Program-made: the position numbers and the translations under genes
Assembly (NCBI RefSeq): GCF_010729665.1
Contig: NZ_AP022610.1
Span: forward strand, 1,984,001-2,048,000
Source of the DNA: Mycolicibacterium madagascariense
Lineage (GTDB): Bacteria > Actinomycetota > Actinomycetes > Mycobacteriales > Mycobacteriaceae
Length of the DNA stretch: 64,000 nt
Direction: 5' to 3'
The notes under the pieces: generated by a model
What the model saw: the letters and a program-made list of their open reading frames with translations, nothing else
Databases searched by the model: none
What the model was told of the DNA's origin: nothing
In this document: piece after piece, positions 51,992-59,837 of the stretch
How positions within the stretch are numbered: position 1 is the first letter of the stretch
Layout of the letters: every line of letters starts with the position of its first letter

Positions 51992-52630
51992 ATGCCGCAC
52001 GTGCTGACCGACCGCGAGGCGCTGGACGTGGTGACGGCCGAGGTGACCGAACGACTCGAGCGGTCAGCGAATCGGCTGATCGTCGGCATCACCGGCCCGC
52101 CGGGCACCGGGAAGTCGACGTTCGCGCAATTCCTGCTGCGGACCATCGGGTCCACCGCGGCGTTCGTGCCGATGGATGGCTTCCACCTGTCCAATCGACA
52201 ACTCGAGCGGCTGGGTCGGCGGGACCGCAAGGGCGCGCCGGACACCTTCGACGTCGACGGGTACCTCGCCACGCTGCGCAGGGCGGCGGCCGCCGACCGG
52301 GACGTCTACGTCCCCGACTTCGACCGCAGGCTCGACGAGCCGGTCGCCGCCGGTCTCGTCGTTCCCGCCGAGGCTCGGCTGGTGATCACCGAGGGCAACT
52401 ACCTCGCACTCGCCGACGGTGCCTGGGGTTCGGTCCGCGGCGAGATCGACCGGCTGTACTACCTGGGTGGGCCGCCGGAGGTGCGTCGAGAGCGGTTGAT
52501 CGCGCGCCACGTCGCCGGTGGGCGCACCCCCTGCGACGCCGCGAAGTGGGTGGATGTCGTCGATCAGCCCAACGCCGACCTCATCGCAGGAACTGAATCA
52601 TGCTGCGACGTCACACTTTACGTGCGGTGA
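51992..52630 (+). CDS. P-loop nucleoside/sugar kinase family protein (uridine kinase/phosphoribulokinase-like)
   Basis: A 212-residue protein with Walker A GPPGTGKST (about 35-43), MDGFHLSNRQLERLGRRDRK (the DGFH motif of this family, about 61-80), TFDVDGYLATLRRA, and EGNYLALADGAW. It matches the small YggC/FrcK-like branch of the uridine kinase superfamily, whose substrates include nucleosides, pantothenate-like compounds and fructose. Start ATG 51992. Convergent with the DUF35 gene, with one base between. Confidence 0.85.
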   Translation: MPHVLTDREALDVVTAEVTERLERSANRLIVGITGPPGTGKSTFAQFLLRTIGSTAAFVPMDGFHLSNRQLERLGRRDRKGAPDTFDVDGYLATLRRAAAADRDVYVPDFDRRLDEPVAAGLVVPAEARLVITEGNYLALADGAWGSVRGEIDRLYYLGGPPEVRRERLIARHVAGGRTPCDAAKWVDVVDQPNADLIAGTESCCDVTLYVR

Positions 52631-52631
52631 G

Positions 52632-53045
52632 TCACTCCGCGGGCGCGTAGCGCAGCATGGTGACCCCGTCGGCGGGGTAGTCGAAGAACACCGGCCGCAC
52701 CCGCATGCCCACCCGCAGTGCACCGGGGTCTGCCTCGACGATCTCGGTCGAGAATCGCGGACCCTCGTCCCACTGCACGACGGCGAGGAGCTGCGGCACG
52801 TCGTCGGCGAAGTGTGGGGACACCGGGCGATGGCTGACGGTGAACGTGTACAGCGAGCCCGCACCGCTGATCTCGCGCCACTGCAGATCGTCGGCGAGCG
52901 TGCCGGGCGCGAGGATCCGGGGATAGAAGACGTAGCGTCCCGTCGAGGGGGAGTATTGAATCCGAATTCGGTGCTCGCGCAACGCATCCCAGAACGGCTG
53001 GGTGGTGGGCGTCGGCACCGGCATCGGCTTGGCCATGGCCGTCAT
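52632..53045 (-). CDS. DUF35 OB-fold protein, partner of the thiolase-like protein
   Basis: A 137-residue protein of the DUF35 (ChsH2-type) OB-fold family: TQPFWDALREHRIRIQYSPS, then YVFYPRILAPG, and LYTFTVSHRPVSPHF. In standard members the YSPSTG position carries a CxxCG zinc ribbon; here no cysteine is present, so the zinc site is lost. DUF35 proteins form complexes with Ltp-type thiolases or aldolases. It starts 3 bases after the thiolase stop, supporting a complex. Confidence 0.85.
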   Translation of the reverse strand: MTAMAKPMPVPTPTTQPFWDALREHRIRIQYSPSTGRYVFYPRILAPGTLADDLQWREISGAGSLYTFTVSHRPVSPHFADDVPQLLAVVQWDEGPRFSTEIVEADPGALRVGMRVRPVFFDYPADGVTMLRYAPAE

Positions 53046-53048
53046 CGG

Positions 53049-54260
53049 TCAGTCGCCCTCCAGGACGAGGGTGGTCTGCTCGGAGAGGATGCCACCGTTG
53101 CCCGACACGAATGCCCGGTGGCAATCGGGCACCTGGGCGTCCGCGGCGCGTCCCATGATCTGCCGGGTGGCGTCGCACACGTGGTGCATGCCGCCCGCGG
53201 TTCCGGCCTGGCCGTAGCCGAGTTGCCCGCCCGCGGTGTTCATCGGAAAGTCGCCGCGGAAGGTCAGGTCGTGTTCGGCGACGAAGTCCAACCCGGTGCC
53301 CTTGGCGCAGAAGCCGGCGTCCTCGAGGCTGAGCAGCGCGGTGATCGTGTAGCAGTCATAGATCGACACCATGTCCATGTCGGCGGGGCCCAACCCGGCC
53401 ATCCCGAACGCCGACTCCGCGGCCTTCACCATCGGCGTCTGCAGCAGGTCCTCGGCGTAGGTCGGGGTCTTGTAGGGCACCCGTTCGCCGAACCCCTTGA
53501 CCCAGACCGGGCGGTGGCGGCTGCGGCGGGCCAGGTCGGCGTTGGTGACCAGCACGGCCGCCCCGCCCAGCACCGGCATGACGATCTCGAGCATGTGCAG
53601 CGGCGAGGCGATCATCGGGCTGGCGAGCACGTCGTCGACGGTCAGCGGCTTGTCCGAGAAGACCGCTCCCGGCGTGTGATTGGCGTTGACGCGCTGATCG
53701 ACGGCGATCTTGGCCATGGCGCGTTCGTCGTAGCCGTAGGTGGCGGCGTACAGGGTGGCGACCTGGCCGTAGGGACCGTTCTGGCCGAGGTTGCCGTACG
53801 GGATCTCGAACTCGGCCTGCGGCGATCCGTAGCGATTGCTGGAGGCACCGAAGTACAGCATGTCGCCGAAGTCGACGGGCTTCTTGTCCGACACCGGCGT
53901 GAGCTGGGCGGCCGGCACCACGCACAGCACCGCATTGCAGATGCCGAGTTCGATCGCGGCGGCCGCGCGCCACACCATCGCCGCCGAGCTGGCCCCGCCG
54001 AGGTCGACCATCTCCGCGAAGTTGGCGCGGATGCCCAGGTATTCGATGATCGTCGACGGGACGAAGATCATCGACTCCTGCAGGTATCCGGCGCAGATGC
54101 CGTCCACCTCGGTGGCCGGCACACCGGCGTCGGCCAGTGTCGCGGCCGCCAGCCTGGCCCACTGTTCGAGGTTGAATTCCGGCGGTCCCGTCGGTCGCCG
54201 CGTCGCCGGCAGCTCGGTGAATCCGACGATCGCGGCCTCACCCCGCAGCCCGCTGGACAT
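53049..54260 (-). CDS. Thiolase-superfamily lipid-transfer-type protein (Ltp/SCP-x thiolase-like)
   Basis: A 403-residue thiolase-fold protein. The position of the N-terminal catalytic Cys reads DLGGASSAAM (about 87-96), with no Cys. It does keep YDCYT, GDFPMNTAGGQLGYGQAGTA, and the C-terminal ANDAQ-like SGNGG. This is the pattern of Ltp2-like retro-aldolases and related proteins of sterol side-chain breakdown, which also pair with DUF35 proteins. ATG 54260 is overlapped by a palindrome and has TAAGTT 6 bases upstream, a leaderless promoter. Confidence 0.87.
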   Translation of the reverse strand: MSSGLRGEAAIVGFTELPATRRPTGPPEFNLEQWARLAAATLADAGVPATEVDGICAGYLQESMIFVPSTIIEYLGIRANFAEMVDLGGASSAAMVWRAAAAIELGICNAVLCVVPAAQLTPVSDKKPVDFGDMLYFGASSNRYGSPQAEFEIPYGNLGQNGPYGQVATLYAATYGYDERAMAKIAVDQRVNANHTPGAVFSDKPLTVDDVLASPMIASPLHMLEIVMPVLGGAAVLVTNADLARRSRHRPVWVKGFGERVPYKTPTYAEDLLQTPMVKAAESAFGMAGLGPADMDMVSIYDCYTITALLSLEDAGFCAKGTGLDFVAEHDLTFRGDFPMNTAGGQLGYGQAGTAGGMHHVCDATRQIMGRAADAQVPDCHRAFVSGNGGILSEQTTLVLEGD

Positions 54261-54272
54261 GTGTCCAACTTA
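54254..54272 (-). promoter_or_regulatory. Leaderless promoter with palindromic operator over the thiolase start codon
   Basis: 54254-54267 is TGGACA-TG-TGTCCA, centred on ATG 54260. On the minus strand TAAGTT (54272-54267) precedes the ATG by 6 bases. The module is nearly identical to that of the TetR gene at 7178 (TAAGCT-ggacac-GTG). A butyrolactone-receptor-like TetR is encoded just upstream. Confidence 0.6.
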
Positions 54273-54394
54273 TCGGAGGGAGTAGGCGTTGGCAATCGTG
54301 TCGTTGCGACGTTCGGCGACAACGGTTTCTCGATCGGCGTGCTCGATCCAGAGCTCGGCGGACGCGGCGTCACGCGCATGATCCCGCTCAGAAC

Positions 54395-54406
54395 GGACAG
54401 GTGTCC
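54395..54406. promoter_or_regulatory. Third GGACA-N2-TGTCC site
   Basis: GGACA-GG-TGTCC lies in the gap between the TetR stop (54505) and the thiolase start. It repeats the operator pattern at 54254 and 7172; with only 5-base arms it could be chance. Confidence 0.35.
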
Positions 54407-54504
54407 ACCGCGACGCGTTCAGCGGTTCCCGGTGCGATCGCTCGCCGCCGGTTGGCACGGGCCCCGTCGCGCCCCGCGACGTCGACGGGGACCCGGGGCG
54501 AGAG

Positions 54505-55155
54505 CTATCCGGGGGAAGTCGGACGCGTCGCCTGACGGGCCAGGAACTCCCGGTAGTAGTTCAGCGACTCGTCGGCGATGATGGCCGGAAGCAGCAGTTC
54601 CCAGGTCCGTGCGAAGCGGGCGCGGAGGTCGCTGCCCTCGGCGAGCGTGCTCGATAGCAACTCACTGCCCAGCATGCCCGCCAGAATCGACGCACCCGCC
54701 GTCTCGGCATCGAGGGTGGGCCGCAGGTCGCCCTCGGCGGTCGCGGTCTTGATCCGCTCGACCAACTCATTCACCAAAATCTCGACGGTGCGCTTTGCTG
54801 CAGGATTGAAGGCGCCAAAGGTGCGAAGTAGCCGAGCGCCCGCCCGGGCGACCCGGTCGCTGGCCAGCACGTCGGTCACGACGAAGGAGCCGTGGAGGAT
54901 GTTCTCCATGGCGGGGGAGCTGGCCCGCCCCGCTGCTCGGAATGCCTCCAGCAGCGTCTCCGAACCCTCTTCGATGATCGCGGTCGCCAGGGCTTCCTTG
55001 GAGTCGAAGTGGTAGTACAGCGCACCCTTCGTCAGTTCGGCGCGTTCGATGATGTCGCCGAGCCCGGCGGCCGGATAGCCGATCTCGTTGATCAGATCGA
55101 CCGCGGAGTCGATGATCTTCCTACGTGTCGCCTCGGATCGAGCCTGGCGCACCAT
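54505..55155 (-). CDS. TetR-family regulator, gamma-butyrolactone receptor-like (ScbR/ArpA type)
   Basis: A 216-residue protein with the ArpA/ScbR-type HTH: QARSEATRRKIIDSAVDLIN, then GDIIERAELTKGALYYHFDS (about residues 28-50), and an all-helical ligand domain. ATG 55155 has GGAGG about 12 bases upstream. It lies upstream of the thiolase-DUF35 unit on the same strand and next to a second regulator of the same class. The ligand may be a butyrolactone-like signal or another small molecule; no synthase (AfsA type) is in view. Confidence 0.88.
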   Translation of the reverse strand: MVRQARSEATRRKIIDSAVDLINEIGYPAAGLGDIIERAELTKGALYYHFDSKEALATAIIEEGSETLLEAFRAAGRASSPAMENILHGSFVVTDVLASDRVARAGARLLRTFGAFNPAAKRTVEILVNELVERIKTATAEGDLRPTLDAETAGASILAGMLGSELLSSTLAEGSDLRARFARTWELLLPAIIADESLNYYREFLARQATRPTSPG

Positions 55156-55203
55156 TTTCCAGCACCTCCATCGATCCATCCGCGCGGCGGTCGTAGGACG
55201 GGA

Positions 55204-55881
55204 TCATAGTTCGTCCGCACCCAGGGGCGCCGCATTCCTTGTGGCGAGTGCCGTGCGGCGCTTGACGAAATCCGTCAAGTACGGGACTCGATCTGGTTGT
55301 GCGAAGCCCCGGAGGGCGAGCAGTAGAACGGCCTCGAAGTCCCCAATGAACTGCTCGGCGTCGTCGAGATTACTCGTCTGCCGCAGGCCGAGGTAAAGGG
55401 AGGTCAGCAGTCGTGCGACCTGCTCGGTGTCGCAGTCACTGCGGATGTCGCCCCCGTCGACGGCGCGCCGCGCGATGTCGGCGAAGGTGTGGACCCACCT
55501 GTCGGAGACCCTGGCCTGCAAGCCGTCGAACCGGCCGACCGATTCGAAGAGGTTGAACGCCGCCCGGGTCAGGGGATGGCTGACGTCGTCGACGGCGATG
55601 GAGTAGGCGTAGTCGATGAGTGCCTCCAGGCCGTCGAGGCCGACGGTGATCCGCTCGGCCGAGAGCTGCCAGGACACTTCCAGGTGGTGCTCGACCAGCG
55701 CCGTTGCCAGCGCCATCTTGGATCGGAAGTGGGTGTACAGCACGCCCTTGCTGACCACGGCAATGGACACGATGTCGTCCAGGTTGACCTGGCTGTAGGG
55801 CATGCTGGCGAACTGCCGCGCTGCGGCTCGCAGAATTTGCCGCCGCGCGGCGTCACCTCTTTCATCGGCGAGTACGGACAC
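55204..55881 (-). CDS. TetR-family regulator, gamma-butyrolactone receptor-like (second copy)
   Basis: A 225-residue regulator with ARRQILRAAARQFASMPYSQ, then DDIVSIAVVSKGVLYTHFRS, the same HTH class as its neighbour but clearly divergent in the ligand domain. GTG 55881 is the start. It precedes the other TetR gene by 48 bases on the same strand, so the two are probably co-transcribed. Confidence 0.87.
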   Translation of the reverse strand: MSVLADERGDAARRQILRAAARQFASMPYSQVNLDDIVSIAVVSKGVLYTHFRSKMALATALVEHHLEVSWQLSAERITVGLDGLEALIDYAYSIAVDDVSHPLTRAAFNLFESVGRFDGLQARVSDRWVHTFADIARRAVDGGDIRSDCDTEQVARLLTSLYLGLRQTSNLDDAEQFIGDFEAVLLLALRGFAQPDRVPYLTDFVKRRTALATRNAAPLGADEL

Positions 55882-56455
55882 CGGATCGCCTCTTGTCGTC
55901 TGTCGTGGTGGACACGCGAGCGCGCATCCCGGCCTCCTCTGACGGCTACCCCGAGGGTGTCCCGTCTCACACCCCGCTACCCCCGTCGGGTGCGTTCACT
56001 GCTCCTACGTCATGGTTGCCACGCCCATTGGGCGCGCCCGTGACCAATTTTGCTCCAGACTATTCGTCAAATCTAGGGCTGCAGTTCATTCCAAAAGTAT
56101 GTAAAGTGACCGACGTGGCGACTTCCGGTCTGAAGCAGGCGCGTCCTGCGCTGCTCGGTGCAGGCGCACCGGCGGCGTGGTGCACGTCGCCGTCGGGTGC
56201 TGGTGCCCGCGGCGGCCGGAACCTCGTCAGCCCCATGAGTGGCAAACGTCACGTTTCCCTCACGGCTACTACAGCAACGTCAATATCAGTACCGGCGACG
56301 ACGCGCTCCAGATGCGGTACATTCCGTGAGAATGTGCCTCGACGTGCGAAGCTGTACCAAATGTCTCCGCTGCGGAACCGCTTCGGAGGCGAAGTTCTTA
56401 CCTGCCCTGGCAATGCATCATTCATACAACGAGCTAACGCGGAGTAATCAGACGC
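55882..56455. other. Long intergenic region, no gene supported
   Basis: 574 bases between the divergent TetR gene and the FAD-protein gene. Open frames here have no ribosome site, no GC3 pattern and no recognisable sequence. Two stretches are AT-richer (about 56040-56115 and 56270-56455), suggesting promoter DNA. I could not identify an RNA gene. Confidence 0.5.
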
Positions 56456-57385
56456 ATGTGGGATGAAGAGGTCGATGTCGCAGTGGTCGGCGCCGGTATC
56501 GGTGGGCTCGCCAACGCCATTGCGGCCGTAGATGCAGGTGGCGACGTGCTCGTCGCCGACGCCCGTCCGCGCGCCTTCGGCGGCAGCCACCCCGGGGTAC
56601 TGCGCGAGCGGGTCGAGGTCCGTTCCCGGTCGTTGCTCCCCGAGACCGTCGACTGCGAGACCAACGAGTACTTCGCTGCCGTGTCCGAGGGAATCCCGCA
56701 GCTGCCGCACCCGTCGGGCGAGGCCTCGGTGCCCCGCCGCAACGCGCGCAACCTCTCGTCCGAGGAAGCCTTCGGAACGGTCGAGCCCTTCTTCGGGTCG
56801 CGGTTGAACTCGTGGGCCGAACAATGCATCACGTCGCCCTACGGGTTGATGTACACCAGCATGCGGGACTGGTCGACGACGACGATGCGGTCCGGCAATG
56901 GCGAGTCGATTGAGGTGTGCTCTGTCGGTGCCATCGACTGGGCCCCCGGTTTCGGCGAACGCGATCTGCACCAGTGGCTGGCCGCGCAGGCCGACGACCG
57001 CGACATCGAGGTGCAACGGTCCACCACGCTGGACCGGATCGTCTTCGAAGAGGGCGTGATCGTCGGGATCGTGCTGTCGACGCCGAACGGACCGTGGGCG
57101 GTGCGTACCCGCGCCGGAATCTGCCTGGCGCCGGCGGACCAGGATGGCGACGAGAGCGGCGCCGTGGATCTCGGCGCCAGTGACCGCCTGCACGTCTGCC
57201 TGGTGGGCCGCACCGCGAGCCGGTACGGACGGGTCGAGTTGCTCGCTACCGAACCCGCAGCGCCGTCGCGCCCCGTCTGCACGGGTTCGCGCAGGCAGCT
57301 GCGTGACGGCCTGCACGACGCGCGGCAGCAGTCCCTAGACGGATGGCGATGCGGAGTAGTGCACGGCTACCCGGCCCTTGGCTAG
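56456..57385 (+). CDS. FAD-binding protein, possibly truncated
   Basis: A 309-residue protein beginning EEVDVAVVGAGIGGLANAIA, a clear FAD Rossmann motif (GxGxxG at residues 12-17), then VADARPRAFGGSHPG. Later IEVQRSTTLDRIVFEEGVIV fits the FAD_binding_2 (KstD/fumarate reductase-like) layout, where the flavin domain is followed by a substrate domain. The usual length is 450-550, so a C-terminal part seems to be missing or replaced by a short basic tail. The 3' end overlaps the convergent GGDEF-EAL gene by 51 bases. Function not identified. Confidence 0.7.
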   Translation: MWDEEVDVAVVGAGIGGLANAIAAVDAGGDVLVADARPRAFGGSHPGVLRERVEVRSRSLLPETVDCETNEYFAAVSEGIPQLPHPSGEASVPRRNARNLSSEEAFGTVEPFFGSRLNSWAEQCITSPYGLMYTSMRDWSTTTMRSGNGESIEVCSVGAIDWAPGFGERDLHQWLAAQADDRDIEVQRSTTLDRIVFEEGVIVGIVLSTPNGPWAVRTRAGICLAPADQDGDESGAVDLGASDRLHVCLVGRTASRYGRVELLATEPAAPSRPVCTGSRRQLRDGLHDARQQSLDGWRCGVVHGYPALG

Positions 57386-59188
57386 TAGCGCTGCCATGTC
57401 GTCGCCGCTCAGCGGCCGCGACAGCAGGAAGCCCTGCGCCCGGTGACACCCGTGGTGCAGTAGCGTCCGCGCCGCCACCTCGGTCTCCACACCCTCGGCG
57501 ACCAGTTCCAGCTCGAACGCCTCGGCCAGGGCGATCACCGCGCGGACGATCGCCAGATCGTCGGGGTTGGTGCCGAGATCGGCGACGAACCCGCGGTCGA
57601 TCTTCAACACGTCCACCGGCAGCGACTTGAGGTGTGACAGCACGCTGAAGCCGGTGCCGAAGTCGTCGATCGCCACCAGCACCCCGGCGTCCCGTAGGCC
57701 GGCCAGCGTCACGCTCGTCATCTCCATGTCCTGAACGACGACGCTCTCGGTGATCTCCAGGCACACCGAGCCACGGTTGAGATCGAACTCGCGCAGGACG
57801 TCGGCGACCGACGCGGCGAAGCCGTCGGTGACGAGCTGCACGGGAGATACGTTGACGCGCAACACGATTCCCTCGGCCACTCCAAGGGCCCGCCACCGCG
57901 CGAACTCGGCACACGCCGTGCGCAGCACCCAGCGCCCGAGGTCGCCCGCGAGGTTGATCGACTCGGCGACCGCGATGAACGAGGCGGGGGAGAGCAGGCC
58001 GCGGGTCGGATGGTTCCACCGCACCAGTGCCTCGGTCGCGAGGACCTCTCCCGTGCGCATGTCGACCTCGGGAAGGTACTGCAGGAAGAGCGCACCGTTC
58101 TCGATGACGTCCTGCAGATGCAGCTCGATGTCGTTGCGGTAGTCGGTGCGCAGCGACATCTCGTCGGAGAACACCGCCACCTGATTGCCGCCGGCTCCCT
58201 TGGCCGTGAGGACGGCCTGGTCGGCGTGGCGCAGCAGATCGGAGGTGCTGTCGCGGCCGGGGGAGCCGAGGGCGACCCCGATGCTGGCCGTCCTGGTGAG
58301 CATCTCCCCGTCCACGGACACCCGCTGGCGCAACAGCGCACACAGTCGTCCGGCGAGGCGTTCGGCCTCCTCGGCGGAGGTCGGCGCCGCGGGCACCACG
58401 ACGAACTCGTCGCCGCCGAGCCTGGCGATCATGCTCGTCTCGGTGGCCTCGCGCAGACGTTCGGCGAGGACGCGGATGAACCAGTCACCTGCGCTGTGGC
58501 CCAGGTAGTCGTTGATCGTCTTCAACCGGTCGAGGTCGACGTAGAGCGCCGCCACGGGGCCCGGCCGTCCCTCGGCGAGCCTCTCGTCGAGGTGCTCGAT
58601 GAGCGCCCTGCGGTTGTGCAGCCCCGTGAGGTCGTCGTGCTCGGCCAGATAGCGCAGCCGTTCCTCGGCCGCCACCCTGGCCTGAACCTGGGCGAACAGC
58701 GACGCGATGGCCTCCAGCGCGTTGATCTCCTCGGGCTTCCACTCCCGGTCGCCGATCTTGACGAAGCCGAGCACGCCCGTCGTCACGTCGCCCGACACCA
58801 GCGGCGCGGCGGCCATCGAGGTCTGCGGAAGGCTGCGCCCCTCTGCGATGCGTTTCTGGTAGTCGTCGTCGTCGGGCCGGAACACGGTTGGCGTCTTGGC
58901 GTGCTCGGCCTGCGCGAACACCGGGTCGGCGTCGGCGAAGTAGACGACCTTCAGGGGATCGGGGTCGGGCACGTCCGGTCGCAGGGGCCACTCCGCAATC
59001 AGGACCGACGCCCTGACGGAGTGGTCGTTGTGACGCAGGAAACTGAAGTCCACGTCGAAGTACTCGACGAGAACGGCCAACACCTCCTGGGACACCACCA
59101 CCGACGTCGCCGCGTTCGCCGCCATGAGTCGCGCGGCGACGGTGGTCACCAGCCTGTCGAGGCTGATCGGCGGGGAATCGGCGGACAC
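57335..59188 (-). CDS. GAF-GGDEF-EAL protein (cyclic di-GMP synthase/phosphodiesterase)
   Basis: A 617-residue cytoplasmic protein: a GAF domain (about 25-170), a GGDEF domain with GGDEF intact at 258-262, and an EAL domain with EAL at 386-388 (ATEALVRWNHP), ENVSP-like VNVSPVQLV and DDFGTG. It can both make and break c-di-GMP. The RxxD inhibitory site normally just before GGDEF appears absent (TETSMIAR). Layout matches Rv1354c and its M. smegmatis equivalent. GTG 59188 has TACGCT 6 bases upstream, so it is probably leaderless. Downstream of the moeY-like genes on the same strand. Confidence 0.93.
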   Translation of the reverse strand: MSADSPPISLDRLVTTVAARLMAANAATSVVVSQEVLAVLVEYFDVDFSFLRHNDHSVRASVLIAEWPLRPDVPDPDPLKVVYFADADPVFAQAEHAKTPTVFRPDDDDYQKRIAEGRSLPQTSMAAAPLVSGDVTTGVLGFVKIGDREWKPEEINALEAIASLFAQVQARVAAEERLRYLAEHDDLTGLHNRRALIEHLDERLAEGRPGPVAALYVDLDRLKTINDYLGHSAGDWFIRVLAERLREATETSMIARLGGDEFVVVPAAPTSAEEAERLAGRLCALLRQRVSVDGEMLTRTASIGVALGSPGRDSTSDLLRHADQAVLTAKGAGGNQVAVFSDEMSLRTDYRNDIELHLQDVIENGALFLQYLPEVDMRTGEVLATEALVRWNHPTRGLLSPASFIAVAESINLAGDLGRWVLRTACAEFARWRALGVAEGIVLRVNVSPVQLVTDGFAASVADVLREFDLNRGSVCLEITESVVVQDMEMTSVTLAGLRDAGVLVAIDDFGTGFSVLSHLKSLPVDVLKIDRGFVADLGTNPDDLAIVRAVIALAEAFELELVAEGVETEVAARTLLHHGCHRAQGFLLSRPLSGDDMAALLAKGRVAVHYSASPSV

Positions 59189-59192
59189 TGCC

Positions 59193-59828
59193 TTAGCGTA
59201 GCTGCGGCGCGTCGACGGCGAGGGGCCGTCGGCGGCTACGCACCGAAGCCGGTGCCGCATAGGCGAGCCGCAGCACGAGGATCGGCACCTCGCCCGCCGC
59301 CGTGTCCAGACCCGCGGCGCGCAGGAACCGTGATCGCAGCTCGGTCAGTTCGCCGACGTGGTCGGGCGCCACGTCCTGCAGCTCCCGCTCGTCGACGACG
59401 TAGAGGAACGACGGTGAAATCGGCTGAACCGCCAGCCCGTGCGACTGGGCGAGGACCCAGACGGCCTCGGCGGCCGACCCGCCTCGGGCGTAGTCGGTCA
59501 AGGCGTGGCCCCGAGCGGTCACCACCACGAGCGCGCTACTGCTCTTGATGCGCGCACTGGTCTCCGCTCCCAGCATGCCCCCGGCGTCCCACGCCGCGAG
59601 ATCGGCCATCACCTCGGGTCGGCGCAGGATGGTCAGCGCGAGATCGCCGCCGGGGCCCAATTCGAGGCTGCGCACGTCGATGCCCGCGTCCGGGTCGGGG
59701 TCGCCGGGCCACCGGAGTTCGGAGGTCATCTCGGCGTGCAGGCGGGGCGTCAGGAACCGGATGCGGTCGGCGGCGGCGCAAATGGCTGCCATCTCGTCGA
59801 TGGACTGGCGGGAGGACAGCATCTGCAA
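59193..59828 (-). CDS. C-terminal nitroreductase part of a split MoeY-like protein
   Basis: 211 codons in the same frame as the upstream ThiF gene, from ATG 59828 (QMLSSRQSIDEMAAICAAAD without start). Content is the second half of a nitroreductase-like domain (VVVTARGHALTDYARGGSAA, then AVWVLAQSHGLAVQPISPSF), which would complete the FMN fold begun upstream. It is separated from the ThiF part by a TAG at 59838-59840 and three further codons plus GTTGCAG. It could be re-initiated at the ATG, or be non-functional. Joined across the stop, the protein would be about 708 residues, close to the 715 of Rv1355c MoeY. Confidence 0.72.
   Translation of the reverse strand: MQMLSSRQSIDEMAAICAAADRIRFLTPRLHAEMTSELRWPGDPDPDAGIDVRSLELGPGGDLALTILRRPEVMADLAAWDAGGMLGAETSARIKSSSALVVVTARGHALTDYARGGSAAEAVWVLAQSHGLAVQPISPSFLYVVDERELQDVAPDHVGELTELRSRFLRAAGLDTAAGEVPILVLRLAYAAPASVRSRRRPLAVDAPQLR
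59195..59200 (-). promoter_or_regulatory. -10 element of leaderless promoter for the GGDEF-EAL gene
   Basis: The minus strand reads TACGCT, 6 bases, GTG 59188. The element lies inside the last codons of the split moeY C-terminal part, so the c-di-GMP gene can be expressed separately from it. Confidence 0.55.
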
Positions 59829-59837
59829 CCCGGCACC

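Noticed and set aside
52518..54581. 687-codon plus-strand frame opposite the thiolase and DUF35 genes; a short stretch near 54295-54400 looks protein-like
   Set aside because: Mostly antisense shadow. The hydrophobic stretch in the gap could be a gene remnant, but I cannot name a family and the frame has no start signal.
55893..56447. 184-codon plus-strand frame in the TetR/FAD gap
   Set aside because: No ribosome site, no codon bias and no recognisable sequence.
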